The translations under genes and the position numbers were made by a program. The notes below the pieces were generated by a model. It did not search any database. It was not told where the DNA came from and was given only the letters and a program-made list of their open reading frames with translations. This document shows, piece after piece, positions 35,544 to 46,197 of a stretch of DNA of 64,000 bases. The DNA comes from an uncultured Clostridia bacterium (GTDB lineage: Bacteria > Bacillota > Clostridia > Oscillospirales > Ruminococcaceae). The first letter of the stretch is position 1. The number at the start of each line of letters is the position of its first letter. The stretch spans positions 62,001 to 126,000 of the forward strand of contig CANQPX010000001.1 of assembly GCA_947625915.1 (NCBI GenBank), given 5' to 3'.

Positions 35544-35978
35544 TTACATTCCCTCCTTCTGAAAAATAGGGAATTTAATGGGGTAATTCTCTGCGGCGAT
35601 CGTCTGCGCCGCGAGCATTTTTTCGGTATTTATGATTATAGGACTTTTAAGGTTCACCGTGGTATTCTTATATTCCTCGGGAACTACCGCAAGCACAAGA
35701 TAACGCAGCTTATCCCCGTCTTTGGAACCGACGGCGGAAAGGCTTTCTCCGTCTATTGTAACGGAATAATTATCCGTAAGCTGCTCCGGGTCGTAAACGA
35801 TGAAGCAAAGATCCTCATCATCAACGCTTTGCAGCCACGCGGGGAAAACATTTTCTCCCAGCGGTGACAGCATTATGAACCTATGCTGTTCTTCAAAGGC
35901 AAAAAGTCCGGCGGGAAAATTTATTATTTTTTCTTCCGAAACGGTCTGTTCACCGAAATCTCTGGTTTTTACGATCAT
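35544..35978 (-). CDS. fliW: Flagellar assembly factor FliW
   Basis: The 144-residue protein binds both CsrA and flagellin and so links flagellin level to its own translation. FPAGLFAFEEQHRFIMLSPLGENVFPAWLQSVDDEDLCFIV is the family core. It abuts csrA with no gap and follows the DUF6470 gene, the same order as in Bacillus. Confidence 0.93.
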   Translation of the reverse strand: MIVKTRDFGEQTVSEEKIINFPAGLFAFEEQHRFIMLSPLGENVFPAWLQSVDDEDLCFIVYDPEQLTDNYSVTIDGESLSAVGSKDGDKLRYLVLAVVPEEYKNTTVNLKSPIIINTEKMLAAQTIAAENYPIKFPIFQKEGM

Positions 35979-35995
35979 TTTCCTATCCTTTCAGA

Positions 35996-36598
35996 TCAAG
36001 CGAACACATCAAGGGGAGGTTCATAGTTAGGGTCTGCGCTTCTTGGGAAATAGATAGGATCCCCGAGATATTCTATATCAAGCTTCGGCATTTGTTTTAT
36101 TATGAATTCAATGCTTCCGGGGATAAACTCAAATTCGGGGATATCCGCAGATGTATCGACTGCCGCAGCGTTGCTAATCTGATAGTTTATGCTCAAAGTG
36201 CCGTCGGAGTAACTTACCGCGCTGTTCTTGCTCTTAGGGAGAGACTGGAGAACGGATTCGATGCTCCTTGAAGCTTTCTGTGCTTTGAAAGCCTGCTGAT
36301 CGCCGTTTCCGGGCAGAGCGGCGCCTTCCGCTCCTCCGTCCGCAAGCTTTGCTATTGCCTGATAGGTAAGAGTAATGCCTCCGTCATTTCCGGACGGGAT
36401 ATAAGTATCATAATTTCTCAGCTCGGAAAGATCCATTCTGTAAGGCTGAGCTTTAAGGCAAAGGCTGCCGTTCTGTCCTGCCGATACCTGCACCGACGGA
36501 GCGGACGCTGTATTGTTCTCGACCGGTCTGAATTCGGGTCTTTGTACCTTTACCTCCACTTTAATAGGAATATGTTTAATGCTCAAAAGCTGTTCCAT
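35996..36598 (-). CDS. DUF6470 (YviE-like) flagellar-operon protein
   Basis: The 200-residue cytoplasmic protein starts MEQLLSIKHIPIKVEVKVQRPEF and ends with a Pro/Tyr-rich strand region (LDIEYLGDPIYFPRSADPNYEPPLDVFA), as in the YviE-like proteins found between flgL and fliW in Firmicutes. Its role in flagella is not established. The start at 36598 is chosen over 36625 because GAGGAGG lies about 13 nt upstream of it, although the spacing is long. Confidence 0.8.
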   Translation of the reverse strand: MEQLLSIKHIPIKVEVKVQRPEFRPVENNTASAPSVQVSAGQNGSLCLKAQPYRMDLSELRNYDTYIPSGNDGGITLTYQAIAKLADGGAEGAALPGNGDQQAFKAQKASRSIESVLQSLPKSKNSAVSYSDGTLSINYQISNAAAVDTSADIPEFEFIPGSIEFIIKQMPKLDIEYLGDPIYFPRSADPNYEPPLDVFA

Positions 36599-36661
36599 AT
36601 CAATACACAGCCTCCTCGGAGGCATTCTCCTTTCGTTATTTTTACAACTTACGTCAGATCA

Positions 36662-38422
36662 TCAGATGAAATCGAAAATACTTGTAGGAAGTGTGCTGCT
36701 GCTCATTTTAAGTGAAGCGTCCCAAGCAGCCTGCACGTTATACCAATGAGTTATCTCCTCATTCATATCCGTACCTTCTACAACATTCTGGCGCTCATCG
36801 AGGTTCAGTTCGTAATCCTCATTTCTTTCAAGGTAGAAATCTATGCTGTTCTGTTTTGTACCAAGAGTGGTTATTTCGGTGAGGATATGGTTATTTGCGG
36901 TATTAGCTTTATCTATGATAGCGTTTGCGGTATCCTGATCGCCCTTGTAAAGGCTGTATGCGGAATCGAGTATAAGCTGGATAAGGTTTTGGCTGTAGCC
37001 TTCATTATCCATACCGCTGCCTGTTATTGAAGCGCCGTTCAAAGCGATATCGAGAGCGGTCTGTTCGTCTACCGTACCATCTACATTATATTTTATTCCT
37101 ATGCCGATGTCAACAAGTATCGGTTTAGAGCCGGGGAAAACAAGTGAATTATCGTTTCTTTGCTGAGCCTCGTTGGGATCAAGTACAAATAATTCCTCGT
37201 CCCAATTATCGCCGTCATAAACTCTTACGCAATATTCACCTTGACCGTTAACAAAGTTTCCGTCTGCGTCCTTTTCCAGTGCGTTGAAGTTAACGGGTAT
37301 GCCGTTATAGGTAACTGTTCTGGGTATTCTTACATCGTTACCATCTTCATCTTTCTTTACATTAAGGTTACCATGTTGGTCATACTCATAAAATTCTTCC
37401 CAGTTGGGAGGATAAACGATCGTTTTTACAGGAAGCACACCGGTCATCTTAGAAGAATTTAATGCGACCGCATTATTTGTTACTTTTCCAATGTCTTCCG
37501 ATAATCTTTCTTTCTGTGATTCAGCAAGATAAAGATTCTTTTTCAGACTATAAGTTGTTTTCTCCTCTTTATTCGGATCATCAGAAGCATCATATTCATT
37601 TTTATCTACTTTTTGCAGGACTCCGTTTTCATCAGGAATATAATACTCTGTATCGGAGTCAAACAGAAGCTGGTCATATTTATCAAGCGAACTGAACTGT
37701 GTTTCTGTAAGAACGAGCTCTTTCTGAGTATAACCCGTGATATTACCATCAGCATCGGTCTGGGCATCAAACAACGCCTTGTAATCGTCACTAAGTGCAT
37801 TGTACTCAGTATCCGAAATATCAGACTTCATAGTGTAAATGCCTTCATCATTAGGACCTTCAAATATATTCTGATCACCTGCGCCGAGCAAACCCCGCTG
37901 TTCTGCTGTGATACTTGTTGTAAGTTTTGTATTGTTATAAAGATCTTCATCATTGCTGTTGTTCATTACCGCAGTTTCTATACGGAAAGCGGGAGAACTG
38001 TTATTTGTTCCGCCGAAAACACGTCTTTCCGCAAAATCTCCGTTAAGACGATCTATCATTTCGTCCGCAAGCTGATCGAAACTCTGTGCGTAGATGTCAA
38101 GTTCCATCTGCTCATGAGTACCGTTTGTAGCGGCAACGATATCTTCCTCGAACTTGATGTACATTTCATCAGCTATAGCGCTGAGGTTCTTTTCGGCAGC
38201 GTTGAAAAGTTCCTTTGAAGAACTGAGGTTATCGTTATATATCGCAAGGTCGCGAAGCTGACGGCGCACCGCAAGGGCTTTTACGCCGTTTATGGGATCT
38301 TCCGAAAGGCGGTTATATCTGCGATGTGTTTCGATCCTTGTTTCGCTTTTCAGCATAGCGCTGTTCATTCTGTTATAATTTTTGAGATACTGTCTCATTC
38401 TGATATTATTTGTAACTCTCAT
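36662..38422 (-). CDS. flgL: Flagellar hook-filament junction protein FlgL
   Basis: The 586-residue protein forms the second junction zone between hook and filament. The N-terminal flagellin-like helix MRVTNNIRMRQYLKNYNRMNSAMLKSETRI and the C-terminal helix (ERNEDYELNLDERQNVVEGTDMNEEITHWYNVQAAWDASLKM) are clear. Common FlgL proteins have about 300 residues; the excess sits in the middle (about 150-470), rich in Asp/Glu/Tyr. Confidence 0.88.
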   Translation of the reverse strand: MRVTNNIRMRQYLKNYNRMNSAMLKSETRIETHRRYNRLSEDPINGVKALAVRRQLRDLAIYNDNLSSSKELFNAAEKNLSAIADEMYIKFEEDIVAATNGTHEQMELDIYAQSFDQLADEMIDRLNGDFAERRVFGGTNNSSPAFRIETAVMNNSNDEDLYNNTKLTTSITAEQRGLLGAGDQNIFEGPNDEGIYTMKSDISDTEYNALSDDYKALFDAQTDADGNITGYTQKELVLTETQFSSLDKYDQLLFDSDTEYYIPDENGVLQKVDKNEYDASDDPNKEEKTTYSLKKNLYLAESQKERLSEDIGKVTNNAVALNSSKMTGVLPVKTIVYPPNWEEFYEYDQHGNLNVKKDEDGNDVRIPRTVTYNGIPVNFNALEKDADGNFVNGQGEYCVRVYDGDNWDEELFVLDPNEAQQRNDNSLVFPGSKPILVDIGIGIKYNVDGTVDEQTALDIALNGASITGSGMDNEGYSQNLIQLILDSAYSLYKGDQDTANAIIDKANTANNHILTEITTLGTKQNSIDFYLERNEDYELNLDERQNVVEGTDMNEEITHWYNVQAAWDASLKMSSSTLPTSIFDFI

Positions 38423-38450
38423 TTTATATCAGCCCTTTCTTAGCGGTTAA

Positions 38451-40907
38451 TTATCTGAGACCGACGAGTCCCGTGTTGTTGATGAGTTTATCCAGTGCTT
38501 CGTCGAGGGTGGACACCATTCTGGAAATAGCGTTGTACCATTTCTGGTAATTCATCATGTTAACGCCTTCCTCGTTCATGCTTACGTCCATTGCCTCGCT
38601 TCTGGCGGTCTCGACAGTTTCGAGCATGATATCCGTAGCATTGTATACTCCGTCTTCCGAACCTTTCTGCGTTCCGACCTGTTCGTTGATATACGAAACG
38701 AACTTATCGAGAGGACGGCTCGTAGGAATGTTATGACCCATTCCGTCGGAATATGTGATATCATTTGAGAAGAGCGCGAGAAGTTTATGAATGTATGTAT
38801 TGTCGAGTTCCTCGTACTTGTTGTCGCCGCCCGTAGGATCCGAAACGAGTTCGGGGTTATCCAGCCACTGCTGTGAAATTCTAAGATTTTCTGCTGCATG
38901 GCGGAAATCATTTCCGTAATCGTAAAGTTTTATATCTCCATTTATCTGAACGTTACCGCCGAGTATATTTCTGATAGTTTGTTCATATTCGCTGAGTTTA
39001 TCCTTATCTACTTGTCCCGGCTCTTTACTATCACTGTCCTTAATACCTATTAAAGCTTCATTAAGTTCATCTGCTTTCTTTTGTGCAGCAGCAAGATCTG
39101 TCACACTATCATCAAGTGTTTTAATGGTTTTTCCTCCAACTTGCAACTCAAAAGTACCATCAACATTTTGAACAGCTGTTACTGTCGCAGGATTTCCATT
39201 TTTGCCGAGAAGCACTACTTCATTATCTCCATTATTTATCGTAACGGTATGCGGAACAGCATTTACATATACGTCATTGAACTTATCCGCAAGAGTTGCC
39301 GCAAAGGAATTGAGCAGATCGCGGTAATATTCTATTCCGGAATATGTGTTGAGGGCGATAGTTCTTACTGTTTCGCCGTCTGCTGTTATAACGACATTAT
39401 CATAATCGTTAGGATCATCGGGATTGTCTGCTTTAAGTGTTTTTACATCAAACTCTTTAGCAGGATCATTAGTTTTGGAGTCATACTTAAATATCTGACA
39501 ACCGTTTCCGACCTCTACGGTAACGTCTTTTGATCCGTCATCAGCGACCTTTAATTTTGCGCCGATGCTGTCGTTAAGTATATCGGCTATTTCGTTGAGT
39601 TTAGCGTTATAATCAGCTTCATCGATCAGACTTGGGGTTGCATAACGATCGCTTATAAGTTGTTGAAGCTGTGCAAGAGCATCATTTGCGGTTTTAACAT
39701 CATTTTGTATAGCTGCATCTTTTTTGCCGACATTGCCGTATTCGTCAACAGTATCGGTAGCAAACAATCCTCTGCCGTTGTACATATCCAGCAGACCTCT
39801 CAGCGAACCGGTATCAAGGTACTGCGAACCGTTCGGAGTCTTTCCGGTAACGTCCATAACGTCGACTTTTTTATTCGGATCTTTTTCATTGCTGAGTTTT
39901 CTTACCAACAGCTGATAATCACCGGCAGTGTTTTCAGCGATGTTCATATCATACCATGTGTCTTTATCGTAAAGTCCTTTTGTCGGAACTCCTCTGTCAT
40001 CGGTCTCGGGGGTCCAAGCGTCTTTAAGGTCTGTCTGTGTAATAATAAAACCAAGCTCAGTGGGTCTGGGATCAAGTTCGGTGGTAGCCATCTGAGCGTA
40101 ATATTTTCCGCTTACAACGAGCTGATCCGCAAATTTTACGGAGAATGTTCCGTCCCATTCTTCTTGGAACTCTATATTTCCGTACTGGGCAAGTTCGTCA
40201 AGCAGATTATTCATTTCATCTTTGAGTTCGAGAGGACCGTACTCGCTCTGCACCTGATAGTTATGGGTATCGCTTTCGATATAACCCATAGAAATGTAGG
40301 AATCCTTTATCTGCTTGTTAAGGTTTCCCATTTCTGCAAAGATCTCATTGATCCTATCGGTAGTTTTCTGAGCGTCCATGATAGTTTCATCGGCGATCTT
40401 GTCAAGGTCGAGAGAATATCTTCTCAGTGCCTGAGCAAGACCTTCCGCGGTATTCATGGCGATATTGCCCATTTCGGCTCTGTCCGCATTATCCGCAGTA
40501 TAACTCTGGAGAGCGGCTTTCAGTTTATTTACAACGGCAGCAAAGCTTGCTTCCACTTCTGCGGAGTCTGCTTCGATGCTGTCAAAAATGTCCTCTATAT
40601 CGCCGAGGGTATTGCATTTTACACCGACGTCGCAAAGGTCGCCGCTGTAATTTCTTACTTTTTTATCGAGAAGTTTATCGCGTATCTGTGTGATACCGAG
40701 GGCTTCCGCACCTTGTCCCGCAAGTGAAACGGAAGTATTATATCCCAATGTATTTCTTGCATGAGAAACCGAGACTATATCGACTCTTTGTCTCGAATAG
40801 CCTTTCGTATCGATATTTGAAATGTTATTGCCCGTGATATCCAACGCCTTCTGAGCGAGCAGAAGTGCGTCACGCTGAACATAAAGTCCCAAGAAGCTTG
40901 ATGCCAT
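38451..40907 (-). CDS. flgK: Flagellar hook-associated protein FlgK
   Basis: The 818-residue first junction protein has the typical start SSFLGLYVQRDALLLAQKALDITGNNISNIDTKGYSRQRVDIVS and the C-terminal NYQKWYNAISRMVSTLDEALDKLINNTGLVG. It is longer than the usual 500-550 residues, with an enlarged central part (about 280-640). FlgK, FlgL and FliD are all enlarged in this strain. It lies directly upstream of flgL. Confidence 0.93.
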   Translation of the reverse strand: MASSFLGLYVQRDALLLAQKALDITGNNISNIDTKGYSRQRVDIVSVSHARNTLGYNTSVSLAGQGAEALGITQIRDKLLDKKVRNYSGDLCDVGVKCNTLGDIEDIFDSIEADSAEVEASFAAVVNKLKAALQSYTADNADRAEMGNIAMNTAEGLAQALRRYSLDLDKIADETIMDAQKTTDRINEIFAEMGNLNKQIKDSYISMGYIESDTHNYQVQSEYGPLELKDEMNNLLDELAQYGNIEFQEEWDGTFSVKFADQLVVSGKYYAQMATTELDPRPTELGFIITQTDLKDAWTPETDDRGVPTKGLYDKDTWYDMNIAENTAGDYQLLVRKLSNEKDPNKKVDVMDVTGKTPNGSQYLDTGSLRGLLDMYNGRGLFATDTVDEYGNVGKKDAAIQNDVKTANDALAQLQQLISDRYATPSLIDEADYNAKLNEIADILNDSIGAKLKVADDGSKDVTVEVGNGCQIFKYDSKTNDPAKEFDVKTLKADNPDDPNDYDNVVITADGETVRTIALNTYSGIEYYRDLLNSFAATLADKFNDVYVNAVPHTVTINNGDNEVVLLGKNGNPATVTAVQNVDGTFELQVGGKTIKTLDDSVTDLAAAQKKADELNEALIGIKDSDSKEPGQVDKDKLSEYEQTIRNILGGNVQINGDIKLYDYGNDFRHAAENLRISQQWLDNPELVSDPTGGDNKYEELDNTYIHKLLALFSNDITYSDGMGHNIPTSRPLDKFVSYINEQVGTQKGSEDGVYNATDIMLETVETARSEAMDVSMNEEGVNMMNYQKWYNAISRMVSTLDEALDKLINNTGLVGLR

Positions 40908-40924
40908 TTAAATCATTTCCTTTC

Positions 40925-41377
40925 TCAGACATTTTTTGAGATCGCCACAGCGGAAGGAGTTTCCCTTCTCAGTGTGCCTCTGCCGTCGTACACGTCAAGT
41001 TCGGAAGTTCTGCTCCTTATTTTGCGGAGCCTTTCCGATATTATCAGACCGGCTGTATCGTTTATTTCTTTTATTTTAAAGACCAGTTCGGAAAGTTCCC
41101 TATGCTGTTCTTCGAGTTTGCCGCGGAATTCTTCCGGTGCGGCGTCGGTTATTTCGGAAAAGCTTGCTCCGTTAGTTTCCGCCAAAAGCTTCAAGCGTTT
41201 TGACTCATAGGAATTGGTTTTCATTATCAGAGCCTGTTCCGTAGAAAGTGCGCTGCTTAGTTTTTCTATCTCGCCCTTGTTTATCATATCCGCTTTGGAA
41301 TATTCAAACTTCAGAAATTCTCTGTAATGGGCGATATACTCATCAAAGAACGCAATGATCTTCTTATATTCGAGCAT
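40925..41377 (-). CDS. flgN: Flagellar export chaperone FlgN (probable)
   Basis: The 150-residue helical protein sits between flgM and flgK, the standard place of FlgN, which binds FlgK and FlgL before export. Sequence similarity is modest, as usual for the family; long helices (IIAFFDEYIAHYREFLKFEYSKADMINKGEIEKLSSALSTEQ) support it. Confidence 0.75.
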   Translation of the reverse strand: MLEYKKIIAFFDEYIAHYREFLKFEYSKADMINKGEIEKLSSALSTEQALIMKTNSYESKRLKLLAETNGASFSEITDAAPEEFRGKLEEQHRELSELVFKIKEINDTAGLIISERLRKIRSRTSELDVYDGRGTLRRETPSAVAISKNV

Positions 41378-41431
41378 GGTATTCTTCCTCTCATATGGTC
41401 ACATATCCGCGGTGAAAGCGGAAAAGCCGTT

Positions 41432-41710
41432 TCATTCGCCAAGGATCGAAGCCGCAACGCTTTCAGCCGAAATATTGTAGGAGCCGTCAGCGATCATAGC
41501 TTTGAGTGCTGCGATCCTTTCGGGGGAAGCGAAGCTTTCGGCAGTTCTTGCGATAGCTGCTTTTTCGCCTGCCGTGCCTGTTCTGGCAGCGGAAGAGAAT
41601 TCAGCCTTATCGGTATTATGCGCAGACTTTTCGTTTTGTTTTTTGCGGACAGAACCGCTGCTGTTTCTGGCGTAAGCGGACATAACCGAATCGTACTTAT
41701 TTATTTTCAT
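41432..41710 (-). CDS. flgM: Anti-sigma-28 factor FlgM
   Basis: The 92-residue protein binds sigma-D (FliA) until it is exported through the finished hook. The N-terminus MKINKYDSVMSAYARN and the C-terminal helix RIAALKAMIADGSYNISAESVAASIL match the family. The start at 41710 follows AAAGGA; the frame from 41752 runs into a leader hairpin. It is first in the operon, read from a sigma-D promoter, so it is under the control of its own target. Confidence 0.9.
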   Translation of the reverse strand: MKINKYDSVMSAYARNSSGSVRKKQNEKSAHNTDKAEFSSAARTGTAGEKAAIARTAESFASPERIAALKAMIADGSYNISAESVAASILGE

Positions 41711-41783
41711 AATTGATCCCGTCCTTTCGCACCCATGTTGGCGCATGGGCATAGTAACTGTGATAAAGATCCCTCTGATATAT

Positions 41784-41810
41784 TTATCGGCAGGAACTTT
41801 AAAAACTTTA
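41784..41810 (-). promoter_or_regulatory. Sigma-D (sigma-28) promoter of the late flagellar operon
   Basis: On the minus strand TAAA (41807-41810), a 15-bp spacer and GCCGATAA (41784-41791) match the sigma-D consensus closely. flgM starts about 75 bp downstream. The 41811-42127 stretch beyond it is AT-rich and shows nothing else I can name. Confidence 0.9.
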
Positions 41811-42127
41811 GGGTTTTTTTCAAAATTTCACAAAAAAATTTTTTGCGGAGTTGATATTTTGCAGATAATATACTCTCCGTATATAAAATCGACTAATAAT
41901 TGTAAAATATGTTAATCATAAGTTAACTAAGCTATTTTGCAGAAACGTTTGTTTCCGGTGAAAATTCCCTCGAAAAGAAATTTTCTCTTTTATAATGGTA
42001 TAGTCACGCCCGACATAATATTTTAAATTTCTATATTTTTCCGCTCGGCGCATATGCTCCGATAAACATATTCGCCGCCCCTTACAGACAGCGAATAAAA
42101 TATTTTTGAAAAATCTGAAAAAAGTTC

Positions 42128-42156
42128 TTGACAAGTATTGCTTGTTGTGGTATAAT
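42128..42156 (+). promoter_or_regulatory. Strong sigma-A promoter of rpoB-rpoC
   Basis: Perfect TTGACA (42128-42133) and perfect TATAAT (42151-42156) with a 17-bp spacer. The leader is about 137 nt and contains a hairpin (TGCCGTT near 42183 with AACGGCA near 42224) that encloses a second small stem. Confidence 0.93.
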
Positions 42157-42299
42157 TATATACTGTATCATAATGTGATTTTATGCCGTTTTGACGATAC
42201 TTTTTTAATAGTATATCACATTAACGGCAGAATTGCAATAGTTCCGATAAAATTTTTTTGAAAAACATTCCCGCAATATTATCAAGGAGGGACCCGCCT

Positions 42300-45200
42300 A
42301 TGGTGAATGTCAAGCCGGTACAGCTCGGAAAGACTACGCGAATGAGCTTCGGAAAGATCAATGAGGCTCTGGAAATGCCTAATCTTATCGAAGTACAGAA
42401 AAAATCCTACGAATGGTTTCTTGACGAGGGACTGAAAGAAGTGTTCCGTGACGTGGCTGCGATCACGGACTATAACGGCAACCTTGTTCTGAACTTCGTG
42501 GATTATTCAATTGACGATACCCCGAAATATTCTGTTGCCGAGTGTAAGGAACGCGATGTTACCTATGCCGCGCCGCTTAAAGTCAAAGCTACTCTCTGGA
42601 ACAAAGAGACCGGCGTAGTTAAGGAAAACGAAGTGTTTATGGGCGAATTCCCGCTTATGACCGACAGCGGAACTTTCGTTATAAACGGTGCGGAACGCGT
42701 TATCGTTTCCCAGCTCGTGCGTTCTCCGGGCGTATACTATGCTTTTGAAAAAGATAAGACCGGCAAGGATCTCTTCAAGGCGACCGTTATCCCTAACAGA
42801 GGCGCTTGGCTGGAATATGAAATGGATTCCAACGACGCTTCTTACGTAAGGATAGATAAAAACAGAAAAATTCCCCTTACCACCTTTATCCGCGCCCTCG
42901 GCTGCGGCACCGACGTGGAAATAGAGGAAATGTTCGGCACCGACGAACGCCTTACTCAGACTATCTTACAGAAAGATACCACCAAGAACCGCGAAGAAGC
43001 TCTCCTTGAAGTATACAAAAAACTCCGCCCCGGCGAACCGCCTACGGTGGAAAGCGCCGAAAGCCATCTGAGCGGTCTGTTCTTTGACGCAAAAAGATAT
43101 GACCTCGCTCGTTTCGGACGCTACAAATATAACAAAAAACTGGGCGTAAGTTCCAGAATAAGCGGTCATTACCTTTCAAGACCCGTGGCTGACCCGATCA
43201 CAGGCGAGATACTTGCAGATGAGGGCGAACTTTTGACTTACGAAAAAGCTTCCGCTATAGAACAGGCAGGCGTCGGCGAGGTATGGCTCAAAGTCGAGCA
43301 TAAGGAAACTTTCACTTCTCCCACAGGAGAAGTTACCCACAGCATCGAAGAACGCGAAGTAAAAGTTATCGGCAGCCGTATGGTGGATATCGCTCCGTAT
43401 GTAAAATTCGATGTTTCAAAACTCGGAATAAACGAAAAAGTGCATTTCCCCGTTCTTAAAGAAATACTCGACTCCGCTTCAAACGATGAGGAACTTGCCG
43501 AAATGATAAAGGCAAGAGCGGACGAACTCGTTCCAAAACACATCATTCTTGATGATATATATGCTTCGATAAGCTATTTTATAAACCTTTGCGAAGGCGT
43601 AGGTCAGGTGGACGATATCGACCACCTCGGCAACAGACGTATCCGCTCCGTCGGCGAACTGCTCCAGAACCAGTTCAGGATCGGTTTCTCCAGAATGGAA
43701 CGTGTTATCCGTGAGAGAATGAACATCCAAGCTCAGGATATGGATACCATCACTCCTCAGGCTCTCATAAATATCCGCCCCATAACTGCGGCTATAAAAG
43801 AATTTTTCGGTTCTTCCCCGCTGTCACAGTTCATGGATCAGACCAACCCTCTGGCGGAACTTACTCACAAAAGACGTCTCTCCGCATTGGGTCCGGGCGG
43901 TCTTTCCCGTGACCGCGCAGGATTTGAAGTCCGCGACGTTCACTATTCCCACTACGGAAGAATGTGTCCTATCGAAACTCCTGAAGGTCCTAACATCGGT
44001 CTTATCTCGTACCTTGCTTCATTCGCACGGATAAACGAGTACGGCTTCATAGAAGCTCCTTACAGAAAAGTCGATAAGGCAACAGGCGTTGTCACAAACG
44101 AAGTAGTTTACATGACTGCCGATGTTGAGGACAACTACACCGTTGCACAGGCTAACGAACCCCTTACCGAGGACGGAAAATTTGCTCGTCCTATCGTTAA
44201 CGCACGTTACCGCGACCAGATCCTTGAATGTGAACGTGAACGCATAGATTATATGGACGTTTCCCCGAAAATGGTAGTCTCCATTGCTACCGCAATGATA
44301 CCGTTCCTCGAAAACGATGACGCGAACCGTGCCCTCATGGGAGCAAATATGCAGCGTCAGGCTGTTCCCCTTCTTAAAACGGAAGCTCCTATAGTCGGTA
44401 CAGGCATGGAATACAAATCCGCCGTTGACTCGGGCGTATGCGTTATCTCCAAGCATGACGGCGTTGTGGAACGCGTTTCCGCGGACGAAGTAGTTATCAA
44501 GGAAGGCACAGGCGCGCTCCACACTTACAAACTTATAAAATTCAAGCGTTCCAACCAAGGGACCTGCGTAAATCAGCGTCCTATAGTCGATAAGGGCGAA
44601 AGAGTCACCGTAGGTCAGGTGCTTGCGGACGGTCCCGCTACCAGCAACGGAGAAATTTCTATCGGCAAAAATGCTCTCATCGGCTTCATGACATGGGAAG
44701 GCTACAACTACGAGGACGCCGTTCTTCTTAATGAACGCGTTGTCCGTGAAGATATCTACACTTCCGTCCACATTGAGGAGTATGAGATAGAATCCCGTGA
44801 CACCAAACTCGGTCCCGAGGAGATCACAAGAGATATCCCCAACGTTGGTGAGGACGCTCTTAAAGACCTTGACGACAGAGGTATCATTCGCATAGGCGCG
44901 GAAGTCCGCGCAGGCGATATCCTCGTCGGTAAAGTTACTCCTAAGGGCGAGACGGAACTCACCGCAGAGGAAAGACTTCTCCGCGCCATATTCGGCGAAA
45001 AGGCAAGAGAAGTAAGGGACAACTCCCTGAAAGTTCCTCACGGCGAAGCAGGCGTTATCATCGACGTAAAAGTATTTACAAGAGAAAATTCCGAAGAACT
45101 CGCTCCGGGCGTAAATATGCTCGTCCGCTGCTATATCGCCCAGAAGCGTAAGATCTCCGTGGGCGACAAAATGGCGGGCCGTCACGGAAACAAGGGCGTT

Positions 45201-46094
45201 GTTTCCCGCATACTCAAATCCGAAGATATGCCCTTCCTGCCGGACGGAACTCCCCTTGACATCGTTCTTAACCCGTTGGGCGTTCCTTCGCGTATGAACA
45301 TCGGTCAGGTGCTTGAAGTCCACCTTGGTATGGCTGCCAAAAAGCTTGGCTGGAAGATAATGACTCCCGTATTTGACGGCGCGCATGAGGACGATATCCG
45401 CGAATGTTTCAAAGCGGCAGGCATGAGCGAGGACGGAAAAACTATCCTTTATGACGGACGTACCGGCGATAAGTTCGATAACCCCGTTACGGTCGGATAT
45501 ATGTATTACCTTAAACTCCACCACCTTGTTGACGATAAGATCCACGCACGTTCGGTAGGTCCTTACTCATTGGTAACTCAACAGCCTTTGGGCGGTAAAG
45601 CTCAGTTCGGCGGTCAGCGTTTCGGTGAGATGGAAGTATGGGCGCTGGAAGCTTACGGCGCGGCTTACACCTTACAGGAGATCCTTACGGTCAAGTCCGA
45701 TGATACCGTAGGACGTGTAAAGACTTACGAAGCTATCGTCAAGGGTCAGAACGTTCCTAAGCCGGGCATACCCGAATCCTTTAAGGTACTTGTCAAAGAG
45801 CTCCAGTCGCTTGGTCTTGATGTCAAAGTCCTTGACGGAAACAACGAGGAGATCGACCTCAAGCAAAGTTTTGAAGACGAGGACGATATTATCCCGCAGC
45901 CCGTTTCCGACGCGGAAGATATGGATCTTCTCATTGACGAGGGAGATTTCGACGACGGATTTTCACTGGACGATGAGGACGATGAAGATGACGACGAGGA
46001 CGATTTTGACGATTTCGATGACGATGATGACGAGGATGAAGATGAGGAAGACGGCAAGGAAGAGGATATCCCCTTTGACGACGATCTTATCTGA
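42300..46094 (+). CDS. rpoB: RNA polymerase beta subunit
   Basis: The 1,264-residue catalytic subunit has [40 protein letters not shown] (the rifampicin region; no obvious resistance change), [30 protein letters not shown] and the C-terminal [19 protein letters not shown]. After the normal end comes a very acidic tail of about 70 residues, almost all Asp and Glu. The start ATG 42300 has AAGGAGG 9 nt upstream; an ATG at 42258 was rejected. Unlike the common arrangement, no rplJ-rplL genes precede it: the upstream gene is flgM on the other strand. Confidence 0.97.
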   Translation: MVNVKPVQLGKTTRMSFGKINEALEMPNLIEVQKKSYEWFLDEGLKEVFRDVAAITDYNGNLVLNFVDYSIDDTPKYSVAECKERDVTYAAPLKVKATLWNKETGVVKENEVFMGEFPLMTDSGTFVINGAERVIVSQLVRSPGVYYAFEKDKTGKDLFKATVIPNRGAWLEYEMDSNDASYVRIDKNRKIPLTTFIRALGCGTDVEIEEMFGTDERLTQTILQKDTTKNREEALLEVYKKLRPGEPPTVESAESHLSGLFFDAKRYDLARFGRYKYNKKLGVSSRISGHYLSRPVADPITGEILADEGELLTYEKASAIEQAGVGEVWLKVEHKETFTSPTGEVTHSIEEREVKVIGSRMVDIAPYVKFDVSKLGINEKVHFPVLKEILDSASNDEELAEMIKARADELVPKHIILDDIYASISYFINLCEGVGQVDDIDHLGNRRIRSVGELLQNQFRIGFSRMERVIRERMNIQAQDMDTITPQALINIRPITAAIKEFFGSSPLSQFMDQTNPLAELTHKRRLSALGPGGLSRDRAGFEVRDVHYSHYGRMCPIETPEGPNIGLISYLASFARINEYGFIEAPYRKVDKATGVVTNEVVYMTADVEDNYTVAQANEPLTEDGKFARPIVNARYRDQILECERERIDYMDVSPKMVVSIATAMIPFLENDDANRALMGANMQRQAVPLLKTEAPIVGTGMEYKSAVDSGVCVISKHDGVVERVSADEVVIKEGTGALHTYKLIKFKRSNQGTCVNQRPIVDKGERVTVGQVLADGPATSNGEISIGKNALIGFMTWEGYNYEDAVLLNERVVREDIYTSVHIEEYEIESRDTKLGPEEITRDIPNVGEDALKDLDDRGIIRIGAEVRAGDILVGKVTPKGETELTAEERLLRAIFGEKAREVRDNSLKVPHGEAGVIIDVKVFTRENSEELAPGVNMLVRCYIAQKRKISVGDKMAGRHGNKGVVSRILKSEDMPFLPDGTPLDIVLNPLGVPSRMNIGQVLEVHLGMAAKKLGWKIMTPVFDGAHEDDIRECFKAAGMSEDGKTILYDGRTGDKFDNPVTVGYMYYLKLHHLVDDKIHARSVGPYSLVTQQPLGGKAQFGGQRFGEMEVWALEAYGAAYTLQEILTVKSDDTVGRVKTYEAIVKGQNVPKPGIPESFKVLVKELQSLGLDVKVLDGNNEEIDLKQSFEDEDDIIPQPVSDAEDMDLLIDEGDFDDGFSLDDEDDEDDDEDDFDDFDDDDDEDEDEEDGKEEDIPFDDDLI

Positions 46095-46197
46095 TGCGCA
46101 TATTCTTGCTCCGTACCGCGGGCGGAAATGATATCCCCGCGGAACGGTACGCTTTTTCTGAATGAAACGTTCAACCTTTTAAAAAGGAGTGTTATAT

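Noticed and set aside
39660..40727. A 355-residue open frame on the plus strand across flgK
   Set aside because: Antisense shadow of flgK; no ribosome site and no recognisable domain.
42183..42231. Riboswitch or ribosomal-protein leader in the rpoB 5' region
   Set aside because: A long-range TGCCGTT/AACGGCA stem exists, but there are no conserved motifs of any known riboswitch, and rplJL with its L10 leader is not here.
44019..45545. A 508-residue open frame on the minus strand across rpoB
   Set aside because: It is a shadow of rpoB: the real frame on the plus strand is a full conserved protein. Long antisense frames arise from its codon bias.
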